From DASZIT01 sp036264255 (GTDB lineage: Bacteria > Actinomycetota > Acidimicrobiia > Acidimicrobiales > RAAP-2): a stretch of 64,000 nucleotides of DNA. Shown here one piece after another: positions 27,293-34,978 of this stretch. How positions within the stretch are numbered: position 1 is the stretch's first letter; each line of letters begins with the position of its first letter. The DNA is taken from contig DATARI010000132.1 in NCBI GenBank assembly GCA_036264255.1, positions 34,909 to 98,908 on the forward strand. The letters run 5' to 3'. A program made the translations under genes and the position numbers. Under the pieces are notes generated by a model, which was not told where the DNA came from, did not search any database, and saw nothing but the letters and a program-made list of their open reading frames with translations.

Positions 27293-27377
27293 CGGGTCCG
27301 GTCTACACCCGCCCTTCCGGTCGGGGTAGCGGGGAACCGGCTGGGGCAGTGTCGACCTGTGGCAGGGTGGACGGTCT

Positions 27378-28043
27378 ATGTCGCGGCTGATTCCCCGGGA
27401 ACGGGTCGAAGTGGCGCCGGGCGCCGTCCACCTGCCGGGATGGCTGGACCTCGACGCCCAGCGCCGGCTGGCCACCTCGTGCCGGACCTGGATCGCCCGG
27501 TCCGGGGGCGCCCATGCCCCCCGGCTCCCTACCGGCGGGGTGATGTCGGTGGAGATGGCCTGTCTCGGTTGGCACTGGTTCCCCTACGGCTACAGCCGCA
27601 CGGTGGACGACGGCGACGGTCGGGAGGTAGCCGCCTTCCCCGAAGAGCTGGCCGATCTGGGGCGACGGGCGGTGGCCGACGCCTATCGCGACCCGGAGGC
27701 GGGTAGCGCCTACCGGCCGGATGTCGCCCTCATCAATTGGTACGACGCCACCGCCCGTATGGGGATGCACGCCGACCGGGACGAGAAGAGCCGAGCGCCG
27801 GTGGTCTCGCTGAGCCTGGGGGAGACCTGCATCTTCCGGTTCGGCAACACCTCCACCCGGAATCGCCCGTGGACCGACGTCGAGCTCGAGTCCGGAGACC
27901 TGTTCGCCTTCGGCGGCGAATCTCGGCTCGCCTATCACGGGGTGCCGAAACTGCTCCCCGGCAGTGGGGACCCGACCCTCGGATTCTCCGGGGGCCGCTA
28001 CAACCTGACTATCCGGGAAACCGGCTTGGCGGTGGGCGGGTGA
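27378..28043 (+). CDS. alkB: AlkB-type 2-oxoglutarate dioxygenase
   Basis: A 221-residue Fe(II)/2-oxoglutarate oxygenase that removes methyl groups from alkylated DNA or RNA bases. The iron site is MHADRDE near residues 129-135 (HxD) and AYHGVP near 185-190; the 2-oxoglutarate arginines are in GRYNLTIRETG near 206-216. A nucleotide-recognition segment, VALINWYD near 116-123, precedes them. It starts at ATG 27378 and stands alone in its orientation, divergent from Smr. Confidence 0.93.
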   Translation: MSRLIPRERVEVAPGAVHLPGWLDLDAQRRLATSCRTWIARSGGAHAPRLPTGGVMSVEMACLGWHWFPYGYSRTVDDGDGREVAAFPEELADLGRRAVADAYRDPEAGSAYRPDVALINWYDATARMGMHADRDEKSRAPVVSLSLGETCIFRFGNTSTRNRPWTDVELESGDLFAFGGESRLAYHGVPKLLPGSGDPTLGFSGGRYNLTIRETGLAVGG

Positions 28044-28052
28044 GGGGGCGGA

Positions 28053-28751
28053 TCAGCCGGTCTCGAGTCGGTCGGACGAGTCGTCGCTGTCTTCGGAGTC
28101 GTCGGTGTCCATCCGCAGGACCAGGCGACAGCCGGCCCGGCGGGCATCCTTCGCCTCCAGGCGATCGACCCTCAACCCGACGAGCCCGTCAGCCAGGCCC
28201 TCGGCCTGACCGAGGTGGAGCTGGCAGACCGTCTCGGGGTCGGCGAGGGCGACGTCTTCGAACGGACAGCGCTGGAACACGAAGTGGACCTGGTGGGGGC
28301 GCTGGGTTCGGACCGGCCGAAAGCCGCGCCGGGTCATCTCCTCTTCCATGAGGTCGAGTCGATCCCCGGAGCCGGCCAGCTCCCCGGCCCGCCGATGCCC
28401 GTCCTCCCGGCCGATCTGGCGGGGATCGACCCGGTTGCGGACGGCGTCGCTCAGGAGGCGGGCCAGCCAGGCATAGGGGCCAGGAGTACCCCACCGGCCG
28501 GCGGCTTCGGGGTGCAGGCGGTACAACAGCCGGGGTCGGCCAGGCCGCCGGCGGACCTCGACGTCCTCCACCACCAACCGCGCCTCCTTCAGCACCGCCA
28601 GGTGCTGGCGAACCGCGTTGTGGTTGAGGTGGACATGCTCGGTGAGGTCCGCCACTCCGACCGGGTCCGGTGCGACGAGGATGTAGCGGAACAGGCGGTG
28701 GCGGGTCGGGTCACCGAGGGCACGGGCCTCGCGCTGCACCTCGTCATCCAT
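28053..28751 (-). CDS. ArsR/SufR-like winged-helix regulator
   Basis: A 232-residue regulator with an N-terminal helix-turn-helix (LGDPTRHRLFRYILVA, then LTEHVHLNHNAVRQHLAVLK near residues 36-55) and wing RRRPGRPRLLYRLHPE near 67-82. The C-terminal part carries FQRCPFEDVALADPETVCQL near 161-180, with cysteines and the family pattern C..P......C..H seen in SufR-like regulators that may bind metal or an iron-sulfur cluster. An acidic tail DTDDSEDSDDSSD ends the protein. GGAGGAAGGA precedes the ATG at 28751. The target is unknown. Confidence 0.78.
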   Translation of the reverse strand: MDDEVQREARALGDPTRHRLFRYILVAPDPVGVADLTEHVHLNHNAVRQHLAVLKEARLVVEDVEVRRRPGRPRLLYRLHPEAAGRWGTPGPYAWLARLLSDAVRNRVDPRQIGREDGHRRAGELAGSGDRLDLMEEEMTRRGFRPVRTQRPHQVHFVFQRCPFEDVALADPETVCQLHLGQAEGLADGLVGLRVDRLEAKDARRAGCRLVLRMDTDDSEDSDDSSDRLETG

Positions 28752-28807
28752 CGCCGGGTCCTTCCTCCAAACGAACTTCGGTTTCCTACCGGAATAACAC
28801 AAAATTC

Positions 28808-28841
28808 GGCGCTCGAGGCCCAATGGCGCTCGAGGCCCAAT
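28808..28841. repeat. 17-base tandem duplication
   Basis: GGCGCTCGAGGCCCAAT occurs twice in immediate succession (28808-28824 and 28825-28841), in the untranslated region upstream of the regulator gene. A short slippage duplication or a pair of binding sites are both possible. Confidence 0.6.
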
Positions 28842-28890
28842 TCGGCCTATTCGTCTGGAGGAATCCCCCCCGGTGTCCGGGTATCGGCGG

Positions 28891-28930
28891 TAATGCATGG
28901 ACCCGACCCCGCGGTCGGGTCCATGCATTA
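28891..28930. terminator. Perfect 18-bp hairpin after the GYW-repeat gene
   Basis: TAATGCATGGACCCGACC, a four-base loop CCGC, and its exact complement form an 18-pair stem. It lies 20 bases beyond the stop of the minus-strand repeat protein and 140 bases upstream of the regulator start. The position suits a stem-type actinobacterial terminator without a T-run. A strong operator is the alternative. Confidence 0.55.
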
Positions 28931-28950
28931 CCCGCCAGGGTTTGGTGAGG

Positions 28951-30804
28951 TCAGATCGCCGCCATGCCGACGATCGGCTGGTTGAGCCGGGTGCCACCCA
29001 TCGAGCCCAGGAAGGGAGCGCCGAATGAGAAGATCCCCCCGTCGGACGCCACCATCCAGTAGCCGCCACCGTCCGGGGTGGAGGCCATGCCGACGATCGG
29101 CCGGTTGAGCCGGGTGCCACCCATCGAGCCCAGGAAGGGAGCGCCGAACGAGAAGATCCCGCCATCGGAGGCCACCATCCAATAACCGCCTCCGTAGGGC
29201 GTCGAGGCCATCCCCACGATCGGCTGGTTGAGCGGTGTCCCGCCCATCGATCCGAGGAACGAGGCGTCCCCAAACGAGAAGATGCCGCCGTCGGACGCCA
29301 CCATCCAATAACCGCCCCCGTCCGGAGTGGCGGCGATGCCCACGATCGGCCGGTTCAAGCGGTTCCCGCCCATCGAGCCAGAGAACTTGGCCGTGCCGAA
29401 CGAGAAGATGCCGCCGTCGGCCGCCACCAACCAGTAGCCCTTGCCGTCAGGGGTGGCGGCCATCCCCACGATCGGCTGGTTGAGCGACGCTCCTCCCATC
29501 GACCCGAGGAACGAGGCATCCCCGAACGCGAAGATCCCTCCGTCGGAGGCCACCTGCCAGTACCCGCCCCCATCCGGGGTGGCGGCGGTGCCCACGATCG
29601 GCTTGTTGAGGGGCTTGCCTCCGGTCGAGCCGAGGAAGGGAGTGGCCCCGAAGTTGAAGACTCCGCCGTCAGCTGCGGTCAACTCGTAACCGTTGGCCGG
29701 GACGAAGAGGAGGCCCTTCGGGCTCCCGAAGGTGTTGGTGAAAGGGGTGATCTTCCCGGTGGTCAGGTCGAGGGTGCCGACCAGCGGGTTGCTGTTGTCG
29801 CTCGGCTCGCCGACGAACACTGTCCCGGCCGGCCACCCGGTGGTGTCGAGTGCCTGGATCTTGTTTCCCTTGGCGTCGACGACGAAGAGGGTTCCCTTGT
29901 TGGTCGTCGCCACCGCCAGACCGTCGATCGGCGGGGTGTTCCCCGACTTGTTGTCCGTGAGGTTGAGCACGGTCAGCCGGGGAACGCCGGTGTTGTTGGC
30001 CGAAAAGGTGATTTGGCCGTCGGCTTGGCTGACGGTGGCCAACTGGCCCCCGAATCGGGGGGCGGTCGCCGGCATCGGCAGATTGCTGTCGGGATCGGTC
30101 AGCGCCAGGGTGGCGGAACCACCGGTCACCGCGTCGGTGGCGGTGCTGTTGTCGAAGTAGCCGGGGGTGAGATGCGCGGTGCGGGTGGTGCTGTCCAGGG
30201 TCACCGAATAGTCGGCGGCCTGGGTGGTGTCCTTGGGGTTGGAGTGGGTGACGTAGATCTGGCTGCCGATCACCGCGATGCTGTCGGTCCCGCCGGCTCC
30301 GGCGGTGGACGGGTCCGGACTGTAGGCGTAGTTGACCACCGTGCCCGCCGACGGATCGATCACGAACATCGAGGAGTTGGCGTCCTCGTTGGTGGTGGCG
30401 ATGAGGACGTGGAGCAACGGGTCGCCGGTCAGGCCGTCGACGTGCCCGGCCAGTGTGAAGGTCTTGACCAGGGCCCCGGTAGTGGCGTCGTAGCCCGCCA
30501 CCGTGCTGTTGGTCGCCCCGCCCGGACCCGGCGTCCCGTCAGGGTTGACCCCGTTCTGGTATTCGGTCCAGATCACCGGCAGGCCCCCGTCGACGCCGGG
30601 AGTGGCGAAGTTGGTGATGTCGTCCGGTCCCGACGCCCCGGCCGGCGGTGCGGGGATCAGGGTGGTGCTCGGGAGCGTCGCCGGGCCCGGAGCAATGGCC
30701 GGACGGGCGGCGGCCGTCCCGGTGGAGGCGAGGAGGGTGCCGGCGCCAAGGGCGGCGATGGCCACCAGGACCACGATTGGACGCGCCAGACGGAGACTCT
30801 TCAT
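28951..30804 (-). CDS. Secreted GYW-repeat protein
   Basis: A 617-residue secreted protein. Its signal peptide is MKSLRLARP, the helix IVVLVAIAALGAGTLLAST and a probable AAA cleavage site near residue 36. GGAAAGG nine bases before ATG 30804 fixes the start. Residues about 50-360 hold Asn/Thr-rich strands resembling a beta-propeller (DSIAVIGSQIYVTHSN, GTLFVVDAKGNKIQAL). The C-terminal 250 residues are six tandem 41-42-residue units of form GYWxVASDGGIFSFGxxxFLGSMGGxxLNxPIVGMAATPDGG, ending exactly at the last unit with no anchor. Units of this type are widespread in Acidimicrobiia surface proteins and are likely propeller blades or a cell-surface binding module. Ligand unknown. Confidence 0.78.
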   Translation of the reverse strand: MKSLRLARPIVVLVAIAALGAGTLLASTGTAAARPAIAPGPATLPSTTLIPAPPAGASGPDDITNFATPGVDGGLPVIWTEYQNGVNPDGTPGPGGATNSTVAGYDATTGALVKTFTLAGHVDGLTGDPLLHVLIATTNEDANSSMFVIDPSAGTVVNYAYSPDPSTAGAGGTDSIAVIGSQIYVTHSNPKDTTQAADYSVTLDSTTRTAHLTPGYFDNSTATDAVTGGSATLALTDPDSNLPMPATAPRFGGQLATVSQADGQITFSANNTGVPRLTVLNLTDNKSGNTPPIDGLAVATTNKGTLFVVDAKGNKIQALDTTGWPAGTVFVGEPSDNSNPLVGTLDLTTGKITPFTNTFGSPKGLLFVPANGYELTAADGGVFNFGATPFLGSTGGKPLNKPIVGTAATPDGGGYWQVASDGGIFAFGDASFLGSMGGASLNQPIVGMAATPDGKGYWLVAADGGIFSFGTAKFSGSMGGNRLNRPIVGIAATPDGGGYWMVASDGGIFSFGDASFLGSMGGTPLNQPIVGMASTPYGGGYWMVASDGGIFSFGAPFLGSMGGTRLNRPIVGMASTPDGGGYWMVASDGGIFSFGAPFLGSMGGTRLNQPIVGMAAI

Positions 30805-30869
30805 GAAGATGTGCCTTTCCTCGAAGCTCGGATGCGGCGACATCGATCCCGGTTCGGACCGCCCGCGTT

Positions 30870-30945
30870 TCCATCCTTGCGAAGGAATTCCTGATCGACA
30901 AGGTAGTTTGCGAGAAATTACTTACTGTTTGCCTTGCGATTCCCT
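30870..30945 (-). promoter_or_regulatory. Structured 5' leader of the GYW-repeat gene
   Basis: On the minus strand the CAAGG at 30936-30932 can pair with CCTTG at 30903-30899 and encloses CAAAC, a small stem with a GUAA loop, and CGCAAA. A second hairpin TCCTT/AAGGA with loop CGC follows at 30886-30874. The arrangement faintly resembles the c-di-GMP-I (GEMM) aptamer, but the conserved GACGCAAAGCC core is not intact, so only a structured leader is claimed. The whole 224-base gap 30805-31028 has no gene. Confidence 0.25.
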
Positions 30946-31028
30946 GGCGATCACCCAGACGTTTCCCTCCGTTCACGCAATACCGCGCAGGGTGTGCACG
31001 AACAGTGGTCTTCGGCCGGGAGATCGAG

Positions 31029-31505
31029 TCAGGGCACGGCCAGGCGCAGCGCCAGCGCCACCGCCTCGGCCGGATCCTCCCTCGGCAGGATCCGGGTGTC
31101 CGGCTCGCCATCGGGCCGGGTCACCGACCAGGTCCCGACCCCGACCACGGGAGTACCGGCCCGAAGGGCCAAGGCAATCTCCGAGAGGGTGCCGTACTCC
31201 CCGTCGACCGCGATCACCGCGGCCGCCGAAGCCACCACCAGGGCATTGCGGGCTTCGCCGAGACCGGTGGGGATGACGACGTCGACCCAAGGATTGGCGG
31301 CCGATGCGTCGCGGCCCGGAAGGATCCCGACGGTGGTCCCACCCGCCGACCGGGCGCCCCGGCAGGCCGCCGCCATCACCCCTCCGAGCCCGCCGCAGAC
31401 CACGATGGCTCCGGCCGATGCGAGCCCGGCTCCGATGGCTTCGGCGGCCGCCAGGACGGGGGCGGTTGCCTCGGACCCGCCGATGACTGCGATCTGGATG
31501 GCCAT
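31029..31505 (-). CDS. LOG-like Rossmann protein (TIGR00725-type)
   Basis: A 158-residue single-domain protein of the SLOG/lysine-decarboxylase-like superfamily. IAVIGGSEA is at residues 5-13, VVCGGLGGVMAAACRGARSA near 35-54, and VGILPGRD near 58-65. The usual PGGxGTxxE motif is replaced by DGEYGTLSEIALALRAG, keeping the GT..E core. LOG enzymes release cytokinin-like bases from nucleotides, but the bacterial TIGR00725 members have no defined reaction. ATG 31505 was chosen as the codon directly before the first strand. Confidence 0.78.
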   Translation of the reverse strand: MAIQIAVIGGSEATAPVLAAAEAIGAGLASAGAIVVCGGLGGVMAAACRGARSAGGTTVGILPGRDASAANPWVDVVIPTGLGEARNALVVASAAAVIAVDGEYGTLSEIALALRAGTPVVGVGTWSVTRPDGEPDTRILPREDPAEAVALALRLAVP

Positions 31506-31633
31506 AGTCGACGTCAGCGTAGGCCGACAACGCTCGGTCTTCCGGGCCGGGCGGGGCACCGTGCCGACCTTCCTCTATGGGACATCCCGGAGAGGTGGCC
31601 TACCATCCGACCCTCTATTCGGGAGCCGCCGCC

Positions 31634-31670
31634 TGTCGGCGACATCGCCCCTTGTCGGCGACATCGCCCC
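31634..31670. repeat. 19-base tandem repeat, two copies
   Basis: TGTCGGCGACATCGCCCCT is followed at once by an identical copy lacking only the final T. It lies in the 260-base gap between the LOG-like gene and tRNA-Arg. CGATGTCGCCGACA on the other strand gives the unit partial internal symmetry (TGTCGGCGACA). The rest of 31506-31765 shows no gene. Confidence 0.6.
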
Positions 31671-31765
31671 GCGGGCAGTTCTGGGATTGGCAGGGGGACA
31701 CCGAGGTCGTCCTGGCCGAGCAGCCCGGCTCGAACTCGGAGGTCCAACGAGTTGGACGATCACAA

Positions 31766-31840
31766 TGGCGCCCTCGGCAGGAATTGAACCTGCGCACATG
31801 GCTTCGGAGGCCAATGCTCTATCCGCTGAGCTACGAGGGC
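31766..31840 (-). tRNA. tRNA-Arg (anticodon CCG)
   Basis: The minus strand folds into a standard cloverleaf: acceptor stem GCCCTCG/CGAGGGC, D-arm GCTC/GAGC, anticodon loop CTCCGAA giving CCG (reads CGG), T-arm CAGG TTCAATT CCTG, discriminator G and an encoded CCA end. The outermost anticodon-stem pair appears to be a T-T mismatch. CGG is a heavily used arginine codon in this window. The gene is divergent from argS, a neighbourhood seen in other actinobacteria. Confidence 0.95.
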
Positions 31841-31972
31841 AGCTGGTGGGCACAATCAGGCCGGATCACCCGTGAAACGGCACCACCGAACCACCAACTG
31901 TAGTCGCCCGCCGCCACCCGGACCTCGCCGGCAACCGACCCACCCGCCCCACGACGTATTCTCCCTTACAGC

Positions 31973-33613
31973 ATGCCCATCCGTGATCAGCTCGCCGAGT
32001 CCGTCAGTCGCGCCCTGGCGACGGTCGCCGCCGCCGGCGGTTTCGACCTCGATGTCGACCCCGACGACATTTTCCTGGAGCGTCCGGCCCGGCGGGAACA
32101 CGGGGACTGGTCGACCAATGTCGCCCTGGTGACGGCCAAGTCGGCGGGGACCAACCCACGGAAACTGGCCGAATCGCTGGTGGAAGAACTGACGGCCCAC
32201 CTGCCATCCCATACCGAATCCGTCGAGGTCGCCGGCCCCGGGTTCATCAACTTCCGGCTGGACCACGGATGGCTCCACGAAGCGCTTGCCGAGGTGGTGC
32301 AGGAGGGCGAAGCCGGCTACGCCCGTCCGGACATCGGTCACGGCGAACGGGTGCTGGTCGAGTTCCTCTCCGCCAACCCGACCGGGCCGATCCACATCGG
32401 CAACGGGTGGTGGGGGAGTTTCGGCGATTCGCTGGCCCGGGTGCTCGACCGGGCCGGACATCAGGTGAGCCGTGAGTACTACGTGAACGACACCGGTGGG
32501 CAGATCCGCACGCTGGGCCAGAGTCTGCTGGCCCGCCACTTCGGCCGCCCGGTTCCCGAGGACGGGTATCAGGGCGAGTACATCACCGAGTTGGCCGACG
32601 TCTACGACGGACCTGATGATGTCGTCGTCGCCGGACGCTGGGCCGCCGACCGCATCCTCGAGATGATCAAGGCGACCCTGGCCTCGGTGAACATCGTCTT
32701 TGACGAGTGGTACAGCCAGGCATCGATCGAAGAGAGTGGCGCGGTGGACGAGACCATCGCCCTGCTGGCCGAGAAGGGCCTGGTCTTCGAACAGGACGGG
32801 GCCACCTGGTTCCGGACCACCGAGCTGGGTGACAGCCGCGACCGGGTCCTCCGGAAGTCAGATGGCGATGCCACCTACCTGGCCGGCGACATCGCCTATC
32901 ACCGCGACAAGTTCCTGATCCGGGGGTTCGACCGGGTCATCGACATCTTCGGCGCCGATCATCACGGCCAGGTGGCCGGCTTGGTCGCCGGGGTCGAGGC
33001 GCTCGGAATCCCGAAGGACCGGCTGGAGGTGAAACTCGGTCAGATGATCTCGGTGGTGGACGGGGACGAGGCGGTCAAGATGGGCAAGCGAGCCGGAACC
33101 GCCATCTCGCTCGACTCCCTGGTGGCGGACATCGGCCCGGATGCCACCCGGATCCTGAGCCTCATGACGACCCTCGATCAGGCCACCACCTTCGACCTGG
33201 CGGCCGCCCGTGAACAGTCGGTGGAGAATCCGGTCTTCTACGTGCAGATGGCTAATGCCCGGATCGGGGGGGTGGCCAGGAAGGCGATCGAACGCGGGAT
33301 CCAGCGGGTTCCCCTCCAGGCCGCCGATCTCTCCCTCCTCACCCACGAACGGGAGCTCGAGGTCATCCGGTCCCTGGAGGAGCTTCCCGAAGTGGTGGCG
33401 CTGGCGGCCATCGACCGGTCGCCGACCAAGGTGACCACCTGGGTCCGCCGCCTGGCCGGCGCCTTCCACGGCTTCTACCACGACTGCCCGATTCTGGCCG
33501 AGGACGTCGACCCGGCGGTGACCCAGGCGCGACTGTGGCTGGTGGAGGGCACCCGGATCGGTCTGGCCATCGGCCTCGGTCTGCTCGGCGTCTCGGCGCC
33601 GGAGGTGATGTAG
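31973..33613 (+). CDS. argS: Arginyl-tRNA synthetase
   Basis: A 546-residue class I synthetase that charges tRNA-Arg. The HIGH-type motif appears as PTGPIHIGNGWWGSFGDSL near residues 136-154; the KMSKS region is VKMGKRAGTAISLD near 365-378. The N-terminal Add-1 domain that reads the D-loop covers residues 1-110, and the DALR anticodon domain ends the protein with RIGLAIGLGLLGVSAPEVM. It begins the block shared with mycobacteria (argS-lysA-hom-thrC-rho). tRNA-Arg(CCG), its substrate, lies 132 bases upstream in the opposite direction. Confidence 0.97.
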   Translation: MPIRDQLAESVSRALATVAAAGGFDLDVDPDDIFLERPARREHGDWSTNVALVTAKSAGTNPRKLAESLVEELTAHLPSHTESVEVAGPGFINFRLDHGWLHEALAEVVQEGEAGYARPDIGHGERVLVEFLSANPTGPIHIGNGWWGSFGDSLARVLDRAGHQVSREYYVNDTGGQIRTLGQSLLARHFGRPVPEDGYQGEYITELADVYDGPDDVVVAGRWAADRILEMIKATLASVNIVFDEWYSQASIEESGAVDETIALLAEKGLVFEQDGATWFRTTELGDSRDRVLRKSDGDATYLAGDIAYHRDKFLIRGFDRVIDIFGADHHGQVAGLVAGVEALGIPKDRLEVKLGQMISVVDGDEAVKMGKRAGTAISLDSLVADIGPDATRILSLMTTLDQATTFDLAAAREQSVENPVFYVQMANARIGGVARKAIERGIQRVPLQAADLSLLTHERELEVIRSLEELPEVVALAAIDRSPTKVTTWVRRLAGAFHGFYHDCPILAEDVDPAVTQARLWLVEGTRIGLAIGLGLLGVSAPEVM

Positions 33614-33615
33614 CG

Positions 33616-34938
33616 GTGGGACCGACCGACCCGATCTCCCGCAGCTTGCTCTCCAGTACCGCCTCCATCGACGGCGACGGCCGCCTGAGCATCGGGGGGG
33701 TCGACCTGGTGGAGCTGGCCGAAGAGCAGGGCACCCCGTTATACGTGTACGACGAGGAGCACCTCCGTCAGCAATGTCGGGAGGCGGTGGAGGCGTGGGG
33801 GGATGGGGTGTCCTACGCCACCAAGGCATTCCTGTGCGTGGCCATGGCCCGGTTGGCTTACGAAGAGGGAATGCACCTCGACGTCTCCACCGGTGGCGAG
33901 CTTTACGTGGCCCTCACTGCCGGCGTCCCGGCCAACCGGCTGGTGCTCCACGGCAACAACAAGTCGGAAGCCGAGCTGGCCGACGCCCTGGCCGTCGGCA
34001 TCGGCCGCATCGTGGTGGATTCCTTCAACGAGATCGACCGGATCGAGATGTTGGTGGCGGAGCGGTCGAAGGCGGCGGGTCCCGACGCTCCGGATGCACC
34101 CCCACCCAAGGTGCTGGCCCGGATCACCCCAGGTGTGGAGGTGCACACCCACCGGTTCGTCCAAACCGGTCAAGCCGACTCCAAGTTCGGTTTCGGGCTG
34201 GAGTCAGGTGCCGCCGTCCGGGCCATTAAACGCCTGCAGTCCCTCCACGATGCCGGAGTGGTCGAGTTCGCCGGCCTCCATGCCCACCTGGGTAGCCAGG
34301 TGTTCGCCCTCGACCCCTTCGTCCGGGCCATTGAGATCCTGGCGGACTTCTTCGCCACCTTCGACCTCCCGGAGCTGGTGGTGGGCGGCGGCCTGGGGGT
34401 CGCCTACGTCAACGGCGAGGAGGCGCCACCGATGGCTCAATGGGCGGCGCGGGTGAAGTCAGCCTGCCTGGATGCGGGGATCCCCGCCTCGGTGCGGGTC
34501 TCTGCCGAGCCCGGGCGCGCCATTGCCGCCGCCGCCGGCACCACTCTCTACCGGGTCGGCACCGTGAAGGATGTCCCGGGCTACCGGACCTACGTCTCGG
34601 TCGACGGTGGGATGAGCGACAACCCTCGGCCGGTGCTCTACGGGAGCGGCTACGAGGCGTTTCTGCCCCGTTCGGTGGAGGCCGAGCGGCCGATGCCCAT
34701 CCGGCTGGTGGGCAAGCATTGCGAGACGGGCGACGTGGTCGTCTCCGAGGGCTATGTGCCCGCCGACCTGAAGGTCGGCGACATCGTGGCCACCCCGGTG
34801 ACCGGTGCCTACGGCTACTCCATGGCCTCTAATTACAACAAGGTCCCGAGGCCGGCGGTGGTCTTCGTGGCCGGCGGGGTGGCGCGCACGGTCGTTCGCC
34901 GGGAGTCGTTCGGGGATCTCACCCGTCTCGACGTCTGA
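33616..34938 (+). CDS. lysA: Diaminopimelate decarboxylase
   Basis: A 440-residue PLP enzyme that makes lysine from meso-diaminopimelate. GTG 33616 begins two bases after the argS stop. The PLP lysine is in VSYATKAFLC near residues 61-70; HLGSQVF near 225-231, GGGLGVAYVNGEE near 256-268, SVDGGMSDNPRP near 331-342 and the active-site cysteine in KHCETGDVV near 372-380 complete the fold III signature. It is translated together with argS and precedes hom. Confidence 0.95.
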   Translation: MGPTDPISRSLLSSTASIDGDGRLSIGGVDLVELAEEQGTPLYVYDEEHLRQQCREAVEAWGDGVSYATKAFLCVAMARLAYEEGMHLDVSTGGELYVALTAGVPANRLVLHGNNKSEAELADALAVGIGRIVVDSFNEIDRIEMLVAERSKAAGPDAPDAPPPKVLARITPGVEVHTHRFVQTGQADSKFGFGLESGAAVRAIKRLQSLHDAGVVEFAGLHAHLGSQVFALDPFVRAIEILADFFATFDLPELVVGGGLGVAYVNGEEAPPMAQWAARVKSACLDAGIPASVRVSAEPGRAIAAAAGTTLYRVGTVKDVPGYRTYVSVDGGMSDNPRPVLYGSGYEAFLPRSVEAERPMPIRLVGKHCETGDVVVSEGYVPADLKVGDIVATPVTGAYGYSMASNYNKVPRPAVVFVAGGVARTVVRRESFGDLTRLDV

Positions 34939-34978
34939 CCGGCCATCGGCTCGCTGACCAGGCAGTAGCGTGCATCGG

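Noticed and set aside
30870..30945. Firm c-di-GMP riboswitch call
   Set aside because: The conserved GACGCAAAGCC core is not intact; kept only as a low-confidence structured leader.
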